64,000 bases of DNA from Bretschneidera sinensis (lineage: Eukaryota; Streptophyta; Magnoliopsida; Brassicales; Akaniaceae), in contig CM043698.1 of assembly GCA_023935145.1 (NCBI GenBank), forward strand, positions 15,764,501 to 15,828,500, read 5' to 3'. Position numbers and translations under genes: made by a program. The notes beneath the pieces were generated by a model. That model made no database searches. It had not been told where the DNA came from and saw nothing but the letters and a program-made list of their open reading frames with translations. This document shows positions 47,501 through 60,589 of this stretch, piece after piece. Numbering within the stretch: the stretch's first letter is position 1; the number at the start of each line of letters is the position of its first letter.

Positions 47501-50500
47501 TAGTCATTAGTTCAACATTTACTGTTTGTTACATACTATATAATGCTTCCTGTGCTGCTTATGGGTCTTTGTTTGCGTATTTATTTATGTATGGGTCATT
47601 TTTGTTGTTGCAAAATGTAGATAATGCAGAGCTGTATTCCAAAGTAGGAGTACCCTTTGTTATGGGAACCACTGGTGGAGACAGGGACCGACTGTATAAG
47701 ACTGTAGAAGATTCCAAGGTTTACACTGTTATCTCCCCACAAATGGGGAAACAGGTGATCTGTTTTCAGCACATATAGTTGGTTCTAATACACTTTTATA
47801 AACTGCAATATTGTACTATTCCATATCCTCATAGTTTGTTGGTTTGTTAGGTTGTTGCATTTCTTGCAGCCATGGAAATTATGGCTGAGCAATTTCCTGG
47901 AGCCTTCTCTGGGTATTCTCTAGAGGTGCATTCCTTTCTTTAATTCTTTTTCTGGTTAAGTGCTGATAATCTCTTCTTGAGCTTTGTATCTGGAACATAA
48001 TTTATAAAAGGGTAATCAGTAACCATAAAAGAACAAATTTCTGATGGTTTTGGTTGCACTGATACCTACCAAATTGACAGGGTAGTTTTGGAACTATATA
48101 TTTTTCCTGTATAAAAACTTGATAGGTAGTTTTGGAAACATGAGTTTAGATTTTCGTGAGCAGAATTGACTTTTAGGTTATATTTTGTCAACTTTGTGTA
48201 TTTGTAAAAAATTTTTATAAATTGAAATTGAATTTATCTTTACCCAATCAACTTTCATCCTTTTTTACATTCAAAAAATACAATTGGAACATACTAATAG
48301 GCTTGAAGTATGGACATGTAATCTATTTTACTAATAATCATGGTTTTCCTTGGCCGTAAGATTAAAATTAACTCCATCAAAATTTGAATAATTTAACCTC
48401 ATGTTTTAAGTTTAATTTAGATTCCAATGCTACATGAGTACTTAAAATGGAATAAAATTCACCTAAATGATAGCTAGAAGTTAAATTTTTAATAAGTAGA
48501 ATTGACAAGCACAGTTTAGAAATTCTACTGCCTTAGTCACTTGAGAGGCACCCAAAATTATTTTTATATAAAAGTCAATTTAAAGATTTGTAAAAAAAAA
48601 ACATCAATAGAAAGGAAACCTCAGTAAAGTTGTCTAATTGTGATTTTCTTTTTGTAAATAATTTAGCTGAAAGTTGGGAAACAAGTTAAACAAAATCAAT
48701 CAGCATATTAGAAAACATGACATTGGGTATTAGATGATACTGTTTGAAAGCAGCTTGGTGTTTAGTAACTGCTCACTGAGGCTTGTTAGGGGTGACTCCT
48801 AATTGCCATGAAATCCTAAGTTGAACTGTCTTGATTGAATGTAAAAGATTTAAAAGTTTTCAGCTTTAACCGTCATTATTTTGTTATTTTCTTGGAAGCT
48901 AAGTTATAGTCTATAGCAGAGTATGAGTTTCATTGTCAAATTCATTAGGATCTATGCTAAATGCAAAATAAGAGTTGCCATACTTGCCAGGGCCTGGTGC
49001 TCATTTGGATATGACCTCTTTTTTATTCATTGATTCGTACTTTAATTATAATGATAATAAACCTCTTTTCTAGTGTTCTTGTCTATATTGACAACTTGCT
49101 GGTACTATATTATATTGAGACTCTGTTTTGTTATTTCCCCCTCCCACACACTGTATGCATTTACTAAGTCACTATAATCACTAGTTCAAATCTTCAAAAA
49201 AAGAAGAAAATAACCTTAATTGATCTTTTATTCAAGATGATTGGATCTCACAATTAAAAGGTGCTTCTATTCCCCTGCATTGATTTTTGCGCATTAAAAG
49301 TAGCGGCTCGTTCATTTATATATTGTAGGTGATGGAGTCTCATCAAGCAAGTAAACTGGACACATCTGGAACGGCCAAGGCTGTCATCTCTTGCTTTCAG
49401 AAACTGGGGGTGTCTTTTGACATGGATCAGGTGTGTTAAGGCCATTCATGGTTAAATATGATGTTCATTTATTGTGTAATTCTTGTCAGACTACTTTATA
49501 TGTGCTAACCTAAATGATTTAGAATGTCAGGACCAATATGGAACTTGGAAGATGCTCTTAAAGCACATTTTGAATTGGTTTGTAATATTTTTGCTTCTTG
49601 AAGTGTTTGTTTACGCAAGTTCTTCACTTTACAAAACAAAAATTACTATTTTAATCATGAAAATGCATCAGAATTGGGTTTGATTACGTTGAAGGCTTGA
49701 ATGTAGATGGTCCCTATACACCCCAAATTTAGACCTTGTACTTCAATATTTTGGAGACTTTTAGATCTTTACATAAATTTTGTAGTTGAGGGTACCTCTG
49801 CTATTATTGGACCTTAGTCTGTAGTCTTTTGATATTTTATAATCAGAACTCGTTTATTTGGTAATAACTTGTTGATATATCATCATATGATAAGAATAGA
49901 AATGATATAAGAAGAAAAAAAAGGCGACAAGGTCCTTTTGAAGCAGATACAGCACTAACATTCAATTGCCTTTTTTTTGGCTTCTCAATCCCTTATTTTT
50001 CGTGATATTTAATCAGATACAAATGATTCGAGATCCCAAGCAACAAATTGAGATTGTGGGAGTTCCAGAGGAGCATTTGTCTGGTCATGCGTTCCATTTG
50101 TATCATGTGACATCACCTGATCAAACGTAATTACAAAAATCCTCAATTCTATGTTTTATTTTTATTATTATTTTTCCGGATACACGTACTTTTCTCTTGA
50201 AGTGGTAGGTGTGGAATTACCCTCTCTTTTTTAATAATTCTTTTAATCTCATTCCCTGCAGAGTTTCTTTTGAGTTCCAACATAACGTTTGTGGTAGATC
50301 GATATATGCAGAGGGTACTGTTGATGCTATACTTTTCCTTGCTAAGAAGGTGCTAATGCTACTTCTCTCCTGCTTTATACTTGGTTATCCCAGTTCTTCA
50401 TATGATGTTATTGTTGTGTATAATGAGGTAGTACTTGTGGCAGCTATGATGGCCTCATGCTCACCTTTTTGTCTTGTATTCTTTTGTAGTATCTCTTTAT

Positions 50501-50896
50501 TTAATGTCCCAAGATACTATATTATTATTCATTACTCCAAATAAAATAATGATAGAAAATCTTGTTAATAACAACTTAATGATTGCCGAGGAAGCCTTGG
50601 CTCAATGGTTAAGATTCAGGCCCTAGGTCCTTAAGGTCTTTGGTTTGAGTGGTGTGTTTGGTTTACCAATAAAAAAATAAATTAATAATAACTTAATGAT
50701 AAGAAGATACATAGTTCAGTTTGTGATGATAATATCTGTTATGTTGACTCTAATGGTCTTGACTATTTACTTGAAATATATCTATATAACTGTGCAGTCT
50801 GAATTTACTGTTTGAAATGTTATGCAGGTTCAATCAAGGGCTAATAAGCGGATCTATAATATGATTGATGTCTTGAGGGAGGGTAGCATGCGATAG
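44524..50896 (+). CDS. DAPB: 4-hydroxy-tetrahydrodipicolinate reductase, chloroplastic (DapB)
   Basis: DapB reduces the dipicolinate-pathway intermediate with NAD(P)H in plastid lysine synthesis. Eight exons join in phase to 338 residues: 44524-44724, 46751-46988, 47621-47754, 47851-47925, 49329-49430, 50017-50126, 50262-50349 and 50828-50896. Exon 1 is the transit peptide (MASSTLFLQPENPSFFSTTT). Exon 2 opens with the dinucleotide-binding loop VNGCSGKMGKAV. Exon 3 has GVPFVMGTTGGDRDRLY. The active-site signature VMESHQASKLDTSGTAKAV (exon 5) keeps the Lys and SGTA of the bacterial E-x-HH-x-x-K-x-D-x-PSGTA motif but has His-Gln for the His pair, as I recall for plant enzymes. The end has SFEFQHNVCGRSIYAEGTVD and RIYNMIDVLREGSMR. 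All splice sites are GT/AG. Intron 1 holds an antisense LINE piece and intron 7 a SINE. This corresponds to At2g44040 by order. Confidence 0.94.
45100..45720 (-). mobile_element. LINE ORF2 3' fragment in DapB intron 1
   Basis: On the minus strand the zf-RVT region reads ALFAREATWNRILTIDNLQ-KMCKILVNQSHLCKED (about 45510-45630). It continues with PLSIFSIIWDERNKRPSDGE (about 45300-45360), then a 3' end with cccccttggtgc and an A-rich tail at 45105-45120. It is the same general family as the LINE at 1-1990 but is 5'-truncated and opposite to DapB. Confidence 0.82.
50584..50681 (+). mobile_element. tRNA-derived SINE in DapB intron 7
   Basis: A roughly 98-bp element has an A box (tggctcaatggttaag, about 50599), a B box (ggtttgagtgg, about 50642) and an A-rich tail. 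The 19-base sequence ttaataacaacttaatgat (50565-50583) recurs as ttaataataacttaatgat (50682-50700), one mismatch, and marks a clear target-site duplication. Confidence 0.85.
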
Positions 50897-51344
50897 TGAT
50901 TGGTTTCTTGCAGTGTTGTTTCTATCGGTATATAATTTGACCCGATGTATTTAGGACTATAAATGATGAAAGGAAGGCGATTTTGGATTAACATGTTGGG
51001 CCATGATCTTTTTTTCTTCTTTTTTATAATTGTCTCTAGTTAGCTTGAAAACTTTGCAGCATGGTTGCTGGGATGACAATTTTGATTACAAAGATGTTGT
51101 AGGGGATTTTATGTGTTCGGATGATGATAGTTTACAGAGCCAATTTGTGCAGTGTTGACCAGTTGAGTTTGGCTCGGTTAGGCTGTTTGTAGAAAGCTTG
51201 CTTTTGCTCATTTTATTTGTTATATAAAATCCCGCATCTACATTCCTCACGATATCTTCCTTCTTTCTTCCCGTGTAAACCAACAATCTCATTGAAATGA
51301 CCAAAAGCGCACAAAAGCAAGTCCATCAAACCCTGTAACCATGT

Positions 51345-51590
51345 GCAACAACTCCTAAGATCTCTTTAGTTTACTAGCCATATGACGACCATAGAACCCC
51401 GTGCATCTCCAAGCTTCACCAAGAGCATTATCGTCAATAGTGGCATCAATGTGAAAATGAGAATAGGATTGAATAGAGATGTCAATTCCATCCTCGGCCC
51501 ATAGCAGCATCAACCCTCCATCACGACCTTCACCTTTTGTTACTAAGCCATACGTGGAAATCCCGACTTACGTTTCAAACAGTCTAAACT
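51345..51590 (-). pseudogene. LINE endonuclease-domain fragment
   Basis: The minus strand reads GRDGGLMLLWAEDGIDISIQ, SYSHFHIDATIDD and GEAWRCTGFYGRHM. This matches the GGLxxLW, IDxxV and W-x-x-TGxYG pattern of L1-type apurinic-like endonucleases. Only about 80 residues remain. It lies downstream of the DapB 3' end. Confidence 0.75.
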
Positions 51591-53486
51591 ATTAGTGTTG
51601 TTCCTTCGGTTATAAAATGGTAAAATTCATAATTAAAATGATAAAATAAACAATGAGATAATTAGTTTAAATTACCTTGTATTAATGAAAAATATTAGTT
51701 TAATCTTATCTCGAGAATACATAAAATAACTTTACCATAATTTTAATATGATAAGGGTGACAAAGTTTGAGACGTGAACCATGTTGCTCTCTTGAGACGA
51801 TACGTGCCCTCTTGCTGATGTTACAAGTGCATAGAGTTTCTTCACGTTATTAACTTCACAAGTTAGAAGGTAAACTCTACCAAAATAACACATTTACCCA
51901 AACATGAAAAAATAATGAACATCTCTAGGAAAAAAAGACATGTGGGAGTAAAGTAACTTATAAGACTAATAAAATAACTATTTATAGGTGTAAGAGAGAG
52001 GTCTCATTCAATTAACAAATTGTCATAAATTGTAGTTAGTGAGTATATATGTATCTTACCCCACTAACAATGATATTAATATACTCGTAATTAAATACTT
52101 ATAATCTCCTTTTTCAATAACTCACTTACTCATATGATGTTTATCTCCATGTGGAGTGATTATTACTTTTTATTTTTATTAAAATATCCAACAATCCTTC
52201 ATTTATTCTAATAAAAATCTACATCTCTTTGAATAAAGATGAATAATCTATATCTAAAACTAATACAATGAACTAAATCTTAAACTAAGGTTGTTTAGGG
52301 GATACAAAGAACTATATCTCACACATAGAATTTTGGTGTTCTACTATGAGCTTAGTAAGCCATCGCATTATGACCTTATGCTTTATTTTAGATTTCATAA
52401 GCGTTCTAGAGAATTAGTCTAATTTTCATAAAAAACAATCCCACTTCCACACTCACATAAGTGAGCTATTAATGATGCTTCCCATAACTTCATTCTACTC
52501 ATAAAGAACCATAGATTTTAGTAAAAGTTTTAGCAAACTTAACTTTTTTTTTTTACGTTGTGGGATATATGTACCACACTATAGGAAAGAAAAATGAATA
52601 AAGTTATTCGGTTAAATTTGTACATGTTTAGCAAACCTCTGATGATATTTTTATGGGTGATTTAATCATTTGGGCCTAGTCTTATCCACTTAATGTTCAA
52701 TTTAGCTGGCATATAGCTCATTGTTCTCCGATGAAAGGCATGATATTGAAATTTGAGAAAGAATGAAAGCGACAAAGAAAGATAAAACCAAAGCTAAATC
52801 AGGTGAGGCAATCAGAGTATCAGAGACTATAGCCTCTCTTTGTTTTTGTTCTTCTTGATAAAAAGTATCAGACAGCTTAGCAAATAAAAAAATATCAGGG
52901 AGATGGATAATAATTTGACGTGTCAATTAATGGGCTGAGGGCATGGGACTCTATGCCTCCATCCATTTATCGAAGAGGTTTTTTATTATTATTTTTGGCT
53001 TTTTATTTAAATCAATTTAAAAAGGTTTAATACAATTTTACTTTGATTTTATTTTAGTTTACTCTAAATTAGTTTAAATAAGAAACCAATCATGAATTCG
53101 GAGGGTTTCCTCTTACCTCACGGAGCCCGTTTGGTACAAGGAATAGCTTCATTTCACAGCTACAAGCTCTGGTCAGTCACTTGCCGCCATCAAACCCATC
53201 TTCTTCTTTTTTTCATGATTATTGATTTGTAGCTCGCAAAACATGATCATCCATTACTTTTCTGAAATAGCAAAGCTTCTGTTGCGAATTGCTTAATTTA
53301 GTTGTATAATTACCTCGAAATGCTTGAATTTAACACTTACACGGACATCATTTGGATTATCTTTGATGGGTTTTTAGCTACTTTTTCTTCGATGGTGTTC
53401 TTCTTTTCAAATTCCTGATTCTTCACCGCTGCTTGATATGTCTAAATTGATCTATAATTCATTATGTTTGCAATATATGTAGAAAA
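51591..53486. other. Intergenic and MRL7-like promoter
   Basis: No gene is recognised. The AT-rich DNA may include LTR-like remnants (for example the runs around 52330-52540), but no paired LTR or primer site was found. Near 53174 a donor-like ctctg|gtcagt, with the acceptor tatatgtag just before the ATG at 53487, suggests a 5' UTR intron of the next gene. Confidence 0.4.
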
Positions 53487-56400
53487 ATGGCACTGCAACA
53501 TTCAATGATGTTCCAGCATTTGTTCTCACCTGTAAAAGAGAACGGTTTGATTGTTTTACCTTCGTTTTCCGGTATTCCTCCTCGGTTCCAAAACAAAAGA
53601 ATCAACTATGAGGTTTCGTCCTCGAGATTGGAGGGTTTCAGTCTCTCACCAAGCTCTCTAAAGTTGCCTTTTTGGGTTTGTTCCTAACAACGCTTTTTTT
53701 TCCCTTCCCTCTCATGTTTCTAAAAGTTTTTCAAGTTTGCTTAAGAAAAATATGTATCGTACATATCTGATTGAGATCAGTTGTGTTCTAAAAAAGTAGG
53801 GCAGTAGATTTAGAAGAAACAGATTTGTAAAAGCTTCTGGGATGGTAGAAAAATTTGGAAGGAAAGGGCAAGGAGACGAATCAAGTGATAGTGATGATGA
53901 TGAGGATGGTAACTCTGTCAAAAGATTACGGGATGATTCTTATCTTCTTGATGATGAAGATAGACGTGAATGGAGAAGGAAGATTCGGAAAGTGATTGAT
54001 CAGTATCCTGATATTGAAGATGAGGTTGACCTTGACGAAAGGAGGAAGAAGATGCAGAAGCTTCTTGCTGATTACCCTCTTGTAATGGAGGAGGATGATC
54101 CTGATTGGCCTGAAGATGCAGACGGGCGGGGTTTCAATTTGGGTCAATTTTTCGACAAGATTACAATAAAGAATGTCAAGAAGGACGACGAAGAGAACTA
54201 TGATAGTGAGAACGAAATAGTATGGCAAGATGATGACTATATACGTCCAATCAAAGACATCACTTCAGCAGAGTGGGAAGAGACTGTCTTCAAAGACATC
54301 AGTCCTCTAATTGTTCTTGTGCATAACCGGTATAAAAGGTTAGTTTTTCTTAATCTCTCTTTTCATTTCTGCTTCTTTCTTGCTGCATTACCTTATCCAA
54401 TTTGAATGAATGTGCTTAATGCCTTAACTACCAATTAAAAAGCATATGTATCATTGCCTTTAGTCTGCTACTCTCAAATAATACCGGTGTTATAATGTCA
54501 GATTGATTTTCTTCTGGCAGTATTATCTTTATTTTCTGAGCACCTTTAGGATGCTCTGGTTGTCCTACTGGCCCAGAGAAAATGCTCCAGAATAATACTC
54601 TGGCTTCAAAGCATCTCTCCGATAATCTCACCTCTTTTGCAATATATAGGCACAAGGCTTAGTTAGTGATCTATGAAGTTACCAATTTGAAAGCATGGTT
54701 TATTATGTAATCTTTATAACTTATCAAAAAAACTATGTAATCTTTATAAAGTTTCCATTTTCCTTTAAGGTATTTTGTGGCGGCTGTGTGTTTATGATTG
54801 AAAAAATGTATGTAGTTTCATGATCCTAATTTAATGAGATAGCTATTACTAAGAAGAGGTTGCTTTCCTCCTCCCCTTCCTTTTTCCTGCATTTGGTTTT
54901 TATGTGGTCATCTTTGAGAAAAGAACCAGAGTGCTTGTGTTTTACTTCATCGAATTGGTAAAGAAGCTACTTTTCCCTAGTGCTATTTTTATATTAAGTT
55001 TTCCCTAGCGCTATTATTACCATTCTCCATGTCTAATAAAGCTTCCTGTATCTTTCTTTCGAACTGGCTCAAAGGACATTTAAGAGAGAGATTTCCAAAT
55101 AATTTGGCCTTTAGTATTTGAAGACTATTCAATTCTCATTTCAACAAAAGTCTAGGAAAAGTGTTAGACGTGCCCCTTAACAGGCAGAATTTTTAGAAGA
55201 TCACTAAATGCTATATGAAAAGCACCTATTGGTTTGATTTAACAAATTACTTTTGGGATAGAGGCCTTAAAGCAAAAGAAGTATGTTGTGAAGTAGCCTT
55301 TGCATTGGCCTATGAAGAAGGGTCCTAATGTCTAATTGCACCTCCACTTTCTGACTGGCACCATACTGTATAGCTCAGAGAACTTTTTAGGATTACTCTT
55401 TACAAATATGAAGTACCAAGCGAAGAGATAGACTCCAAGAAAAGTATATTCATAAGATTTTACAACTAAAACTCTCTCTCTCTCTCTCTCTCTTATTATG
55501 GCTGCTCTATTTAAATGGGTAGAGCTGTTTTCTATTTAATCCACTTTGTGCATTGTCATACTTTCTGTCAGTTTCATCTTCATTGAGCCTGACACTGGTG
55601 GCTACGCTGTTCATGTGTTTTTTGTTAGTGATCTTCTCCATCTTCTTGCCAAGGTGGATTTTTTACATGAAGTAGTCATGTCCTTAGGGAGCTTAGCAAT
55701 GCTCAAAATGGCACATTGAATTCATATCGTCTAATGGTTTTATTTATTTCGTTTCGTAGTTTTTATTTTTATCTATCCACTTACCTTCTATCATGATTGA
55801 AATGGTTAATCAATAGAGTTGGCTTCGTTATGAAGATAAATTAGGTTGTTGCTATTAAAACAAACTCTCAAATATTTTAGGGTCTATTCGTTACACGAGA
55901 ACTCAATGTAGAAGTTATAAATTCCTAGGAATTGACAAAACTTTGTGATACCGTGCAGTAGGGAAGAACTGAAAAGAAACAGAGAAATTAAAGATAGATG
56001 ATCCAAATCACATGGATTTGCCCAAATCACATGGGAACAATAAACCAAATCACATGAAACAATAGTCCAAATCACATGGACAATTCAACACTCAATCACA
56101 TTGTATGAAAAATGATATTTAGTCTGAATTCATTCATAAGTTGTTGAATAACAAATGAATCTCCTATATATATAGGAGAATCCTAACCTAAAGATAAAGA
56201 TTAAATCATAAAAAGATAAAAACAACAGATCAAATAATAATGGAAGAAGATAAGGCTAATCCTAATCCTATTCAAATAAGGAAGCTAACTAAGACAATAA
56301 TTCTTAATATTTTCAATTACATAATTATCCCAATATCCCCCAATTCCTAGATTAAAATCTCTAATCCTAATCTTCCTCGTGTTCCCCATTACTTTGGTTG

Positions 56401-57595
56401 ATCGTTTAACAAAATTCATGAGAATTATAATTTCCGTGGAAATCACAATTCCCATAAAATATGAGAATTCTAACTCCCATCAAATAGATGAGAAATGGCA
56501 ATTCTCACTTTCTCATCGTAACAAGATTTATACATCAAATTAAAATTTGTTCTAAAATTAAAAACTTATCTTAAAAATAATTTTTTAAAACTTATTTTAT
56601 TTTTTTAAAAAAAGAATGTTGTAACTTAAAAGGTTTTTAGTCATTTCAAGAAATAATTTTTAATCTAAGTTTCACATTAAAATGTTAAGTTAATGCTAAA
56701 TGATAATGTTACGTCAATGCAAAATTGTAATAATATGAATTATATTATTAAAATTAAACTCGTTTTCACTAAAAATGTGTCAAAGTTACTTATAAAAAAA
56801 ATGTGTCAAAGTTTCTAGTAGATATCTCAAATTCTAAATGCATCTGAATAATAAAAAAATAGTTTTCAAGAAATATAATTCTTAAGAGTTTAAAATCTTG
56901 AGAATCAATGATTCACAAGAAATAGAACTCTCGTAACCCGTAGTTATTTGGGAATATGTTCTAATTGAGGGAGGGTGATGCATCTGAGCTAACATTCTAT
57001 ATTAAACAACACATGGAACTACATCTAAGTCTGAAATATTCAGAATTAAATAATTTTAAATTCTGACAAAAGATATCATTCTTTGCAGGCCAAAGGAAAA
57101 TGAAAAAGTTCGGGACAAACTAGAGAAAGCTGTACACATCATATGGAACTGCAGGCTACCTTCACCAAGAGTAAATAAAGCCACCTGACAACTTCAAATA
57201 CTCTTCATTTTTCTTTAAATTCATTGTGCCTAATGTTATAATTCCTTTATCAGTGTGTTGCAGTTGATGCAGTAGTTGAGCCCGATTTGGTCTCTGCTCT
57301 GCAAGTGTCTGTCTTTCCAGAAATTATATTCACTAAAGCCGGAAAGATATTATACCGTGAGAAAGGTAAATTCATAAGTAAGAAAACTAGTAATTTTTAC
57401 TTTTTGTCTCTGCCAGATATTTATAATTTGAACTCTGCTGGCTGTTCAGCTATCCGAACTGCAGATGAGCTGTCCAAAATTATGGCATTCTTTTATTATG
57501 GAGCTGCCAAACCACCTTGTTTGAGTGGCATCGGGAATAGCCAGGAACCTGTCCAATCTGTTGCCATCACAGGCAATGGTGCTAAGCTATCTTGA
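53487..57595 (+). CDS. MRL7L: MRL7/SVR4-like plastid thioredoxin-fold protein
   Basis: MRL7/SVR4 proteins are chloroplast stroma/nucleoid proteins needed for plastid gene expression and redox balance. Five exons join in phase to 355 residues: 53487-53675, 53800-54338, 57089-57170, 57254-57365 and 57450-57595. Residues 1-63 look like a transit peptide. About 85-200 is a strongly acidic region (DESSDSDDDEDG, LDDEDRREWRRKIRKV, MEEDDPDWPEDADGRGFNLG). About 215-330 is the conserved thioredoxin-like part: WQDDDYIRPIKDITSAEWEE, FKDISPLIVLVHNRYKRPKE, NCRLPSPRCVAVDAVVEPDL, SVFPEIIFTKAGKILYREKA, ADELSKIMAFFYYGAAKPPC. No CxxC redox pair is seen in it. Intron 2 is 2.75 kb. The choice of MRL7L over MRL7 is from memory of the conserved blocks. 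Confidence 0.8.
55474..55492. repeat. (CT)n microsatellite in MRL7-like intron 2
   Basis: About nine CT units occur within the large intron. Confidence 0.9.
55929..56341. repeat. Candidate 413-bp insertion with four CCAAATCACATG motifs
   Basis: aattcctag occurs at 55920-55928 and again at 56342-56350, which could be a 9-bp target duplication. Inside, ccaaatcacatg is repeated at 56003, 56022, 56045 and 56067 (spacings 19, 23 and 22). There is also a palindromic tcctatatatataggaga near 56162. No coding frame and no clear terminal inverted repeats are seen. It lies in MRL7-like intron 2. Confidence 0.45.
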
Positions 57596-60589
57596 CAACG
57601 AGGTCATTCCTCTTATAGGTGCCCAGAATATTATGTATGAAATAGTAATACGTGTAGCTACATTTGCTATATAATGGGCGGATCTTATATGGTGTAAGTT
57701 AGAAAAAGGAGGAGACTAGCTGTTTATGTTATATTTTAAGGCTCGACTTTTTTTCTCCTCTTATCTAAATGCATTCCAATCTATATCTGAAGTCTGCAAT
57801 TAGTTGGCAAGTTTCGGTCCGTATTTTTGTTCTTGAAGATCAGGAATGTCTGTTTGATTGTTTGAACGTGGAGTTGTGGAACAGTTTTGTTCTTGTACAA
57901 GGAACAAAAGGAGCAAATGCCTTTTTTTAATGAGGTGCCCAAGGATTTGAAGGTAATATTCATCTTTGGGAGTACAAGTCCCAACGAACCAAAATGGTGC
58001 TCAGCCTAGCATGGTTAAGGTTGCAATACCAAATGGCCATTCTTTTGGTTCGGCAAGAACTTTGCAATACCACGTGTTCAAAATTTGGAAGAATATCGTT
58101 TATGGTTATGAGGATTTTTTTGATGGAAAATTAATGCTTTCCACAAAAATAAGTAAAAGTTTTTTTCCTTTTTTTGGTGACTGGAATCCAGTCATCTGAC
58201 ACCCTTTATTTTGGAAATGATTCACACACTCAATATTAGATCTTGAATCTAACAACCTTGAGATGTGCACTATTGAACTGATATCACACTTAAAGATGAT
58301 TCAAAATGATACGTAATGAGTCCAAAGGTTTAAAATCCATGATTGTGTGTCAGTTGGTCAAAGACCTTGATTTGGCATCAGAGCACAGGTTTAGCTTCCC
58401 AGATTTGAGCTACAGAAGAGTGGTGATCATTTACAGTCTTGAAGGTTAAAAACCTTGATTTTACCAACGCAGGAAGTTGATTGTGGAATCTGTGAAGCAG
58501 CGGATCTAGTCATCTGAGAAGGCAAGTGTAAGTAGTTTTCTTTCTTCTCTTTTTTAGTTGGAAATTTAAAAATTAGTTGTAGTTCGCTTTACAATTTACA
58601 TGCAGAGCATTGTAAGAGATTTCATTTTTGTTTATTTTAGCAGGTAGGAAGAGATTCTATCAAGAGAAAAGAGGGGGGGGAGATAAAGAGAGTGAAAAGG
58701 CTACAACTTCCATCCTTTCCTTTCCCCTCAAAAGCTTTCTGCCTGCCAAAAGGAGTGTAGAGTTTTCTGTTACAATCTACTCTTAAAATGTTTGCTAATT
58801 TAAATTGGTTGGGGTTTGAACTTGAGACCTCTTTATGGGAGGAGATGTGTGGCTACCAATTGGGAAAATGCCCCAGCCACTCTTTAATTGCATGATTTGG
58901 AACATTATTTTTTTTACTATCTTAGTTCTTCTCGTCTCAAATTCACATTTTCCTTACATGTACTGAAGTATATCAAAGATTTATTTTTTTATTTTTGTTA
59001 TCTTTTCAGTTTTTCATAACTCTTGGTAAGGTTTACTCTATATTTCTAGTTATGTGATAACCTAATACATTTTGTACGTGACAAACTTTTGTCTGCTCTG
59101 TAATCATCAACTGTTCTGGGTTTGCATGACTCAAAGGATTTAAATATTTTCCAGTGAATTGCAAAGGAGCCATAAACAAGATCTCCAACAGGTTTTTTTT
59201 TTTTTTTTATAACTTTCTTGTTTGCTAAAATGTATTGAATTTCATGTTTGTATGTCAAGAGTAGTTGATACTTGTGATTGTTGAGAAAACTGTTAAAACA
59301 GGGCTTTCTTATCTTTATAAATTTGTATATACCTCTTTTATTCTGAAATTTATTGTTAGCTTAATTGTTTTATAGGTTTTCTACTTGCAGTCAAACCATG
59401 GCTTTGAGATAACTCCCTGGCCTTTGCATGTGTCTGGAAAGGGGAAGCAGGCTGCAGATAATTGAGCAACTTAGGTCATTTGACTAGGAGGAATAATTTT
59501 TTTTAAGAGATCTTATGAAGACAATTCAAGAAGATAGGTTGGTGGATGAGAATATCACACAGTGAAGTATAGGACTAGTAATACTAGTATTTTTTAATCT
59601 AACTACAGGCAAAATAACAGAAAATCTTAAAAGAAAGAGGGAAGCAAAAATAAAAGGTTTGAAATAGCCCATTCTCAGATCATATGGATTGAGGATGCAG
59701 ATTTACACCCTAATTGGAATTTTAATGGCTTTATTGTTTTCTAGCTTGCTTTGACTGCAATTTACAATTGATATTTTTGTTACTATTGCCTCTTTGGTTT
59801 ACAACCTGCCTTTGGCATGAGTTGAGAAATCTACTGAAAGTGGTGACTTGGATTTTAAGTAGTTGTTGCATCTGCATGCACCTTCCCATAGAATCATTAT
59901 CATAATTACTGCATTTGCGGAAAGTTTGAACACAAAGAGGTGATCAGGTCTATTCCTACTGATTCTCAATTCTCTGATGCTTTCTTGAAATTCTAGGTAA
60001 ATGAAAGCTTCAATAGGAGCATATGGATAGCGGATGCAGATTCACAGCTAGTCTGCTTAGATACCAGATTTGACCTAACTGCATTGTGCAATTGAGTTTG
60101 AGGATTAGAAAAAATTGGAATCATCTTAGAATTGATTTTCCCAGTGTAAATAATGAAAAAGAAAAACCAGTTTCAAGAATTCTAGAGGAAATAAATAAAT
60201 ATCTGTTATGTAACCAGACTATCTGAGTTATTCATTTATTCTCTTTAATGAGTTCCATTCTTTTGGCTCATTTTTTTTTTTTTTTAGTTTTTTGAATTTA
60301 ACAAACATGGCATTTGGAATTATTGAAAGATATATGTCACTTTATTTGTTTCGGTATAAACTATTATGTTATGGCGTACTCCATTTGTTACCACTTCAGT
60401 AGTGCTTAAGTGCATTTTGTTGTTGATTCGTGGTGTGTAGTAATGTGAAGATAATTTTTTGAATAAAATGCTAAGTACTGAACATAGAAAAACGTTTACA
60501 AATCCAAAATAGTTGTATAGGAACAACCTCTAGCTGTTTTACCCTAGGACTACCAAGGCTAGAAGTATTGAGCTAAAGTCTTGCATTAT
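57596..60589. other. Intergenic between MRL7-like gene and NLR relic
   Basis: This begins with the MRL7-like 3' UTR. A tggcatcagagc at 58373-58384 is one base from a copia/gypsy primer site, but no LTR pair is evident. Only the SINE-like stretch at 58762-58882 is otherwise recognisable. Short frames are not supported. Confidence 0.45.
58762..58882 (-). mobile_element. SINE-like sequence
   Basis: On the minus strand ccaattggtagccaca is A-box-like. About 35 bases later gtctcaagttcaaacccca contains a B box (GTTCAAACCCC), followed by an AT-rich tail. The spacing suits tRNA-derived SINEs. No target duplication was confirmed. Confidence 0.45.

Noticed and set aside
51770..52550. Possible LTR of an unknown retrotransposon
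   Set aside because: Wording resembles repeats I recall loosely, but there is no second LTR, primer site or target duplication in the window.
58373..58384. tggcatcagagc resembling a retrotransposon primer-binding site
   Set aside because: One mismatch to the standard site and no paired LTR on either side. A chance match or an untraceable remnant.
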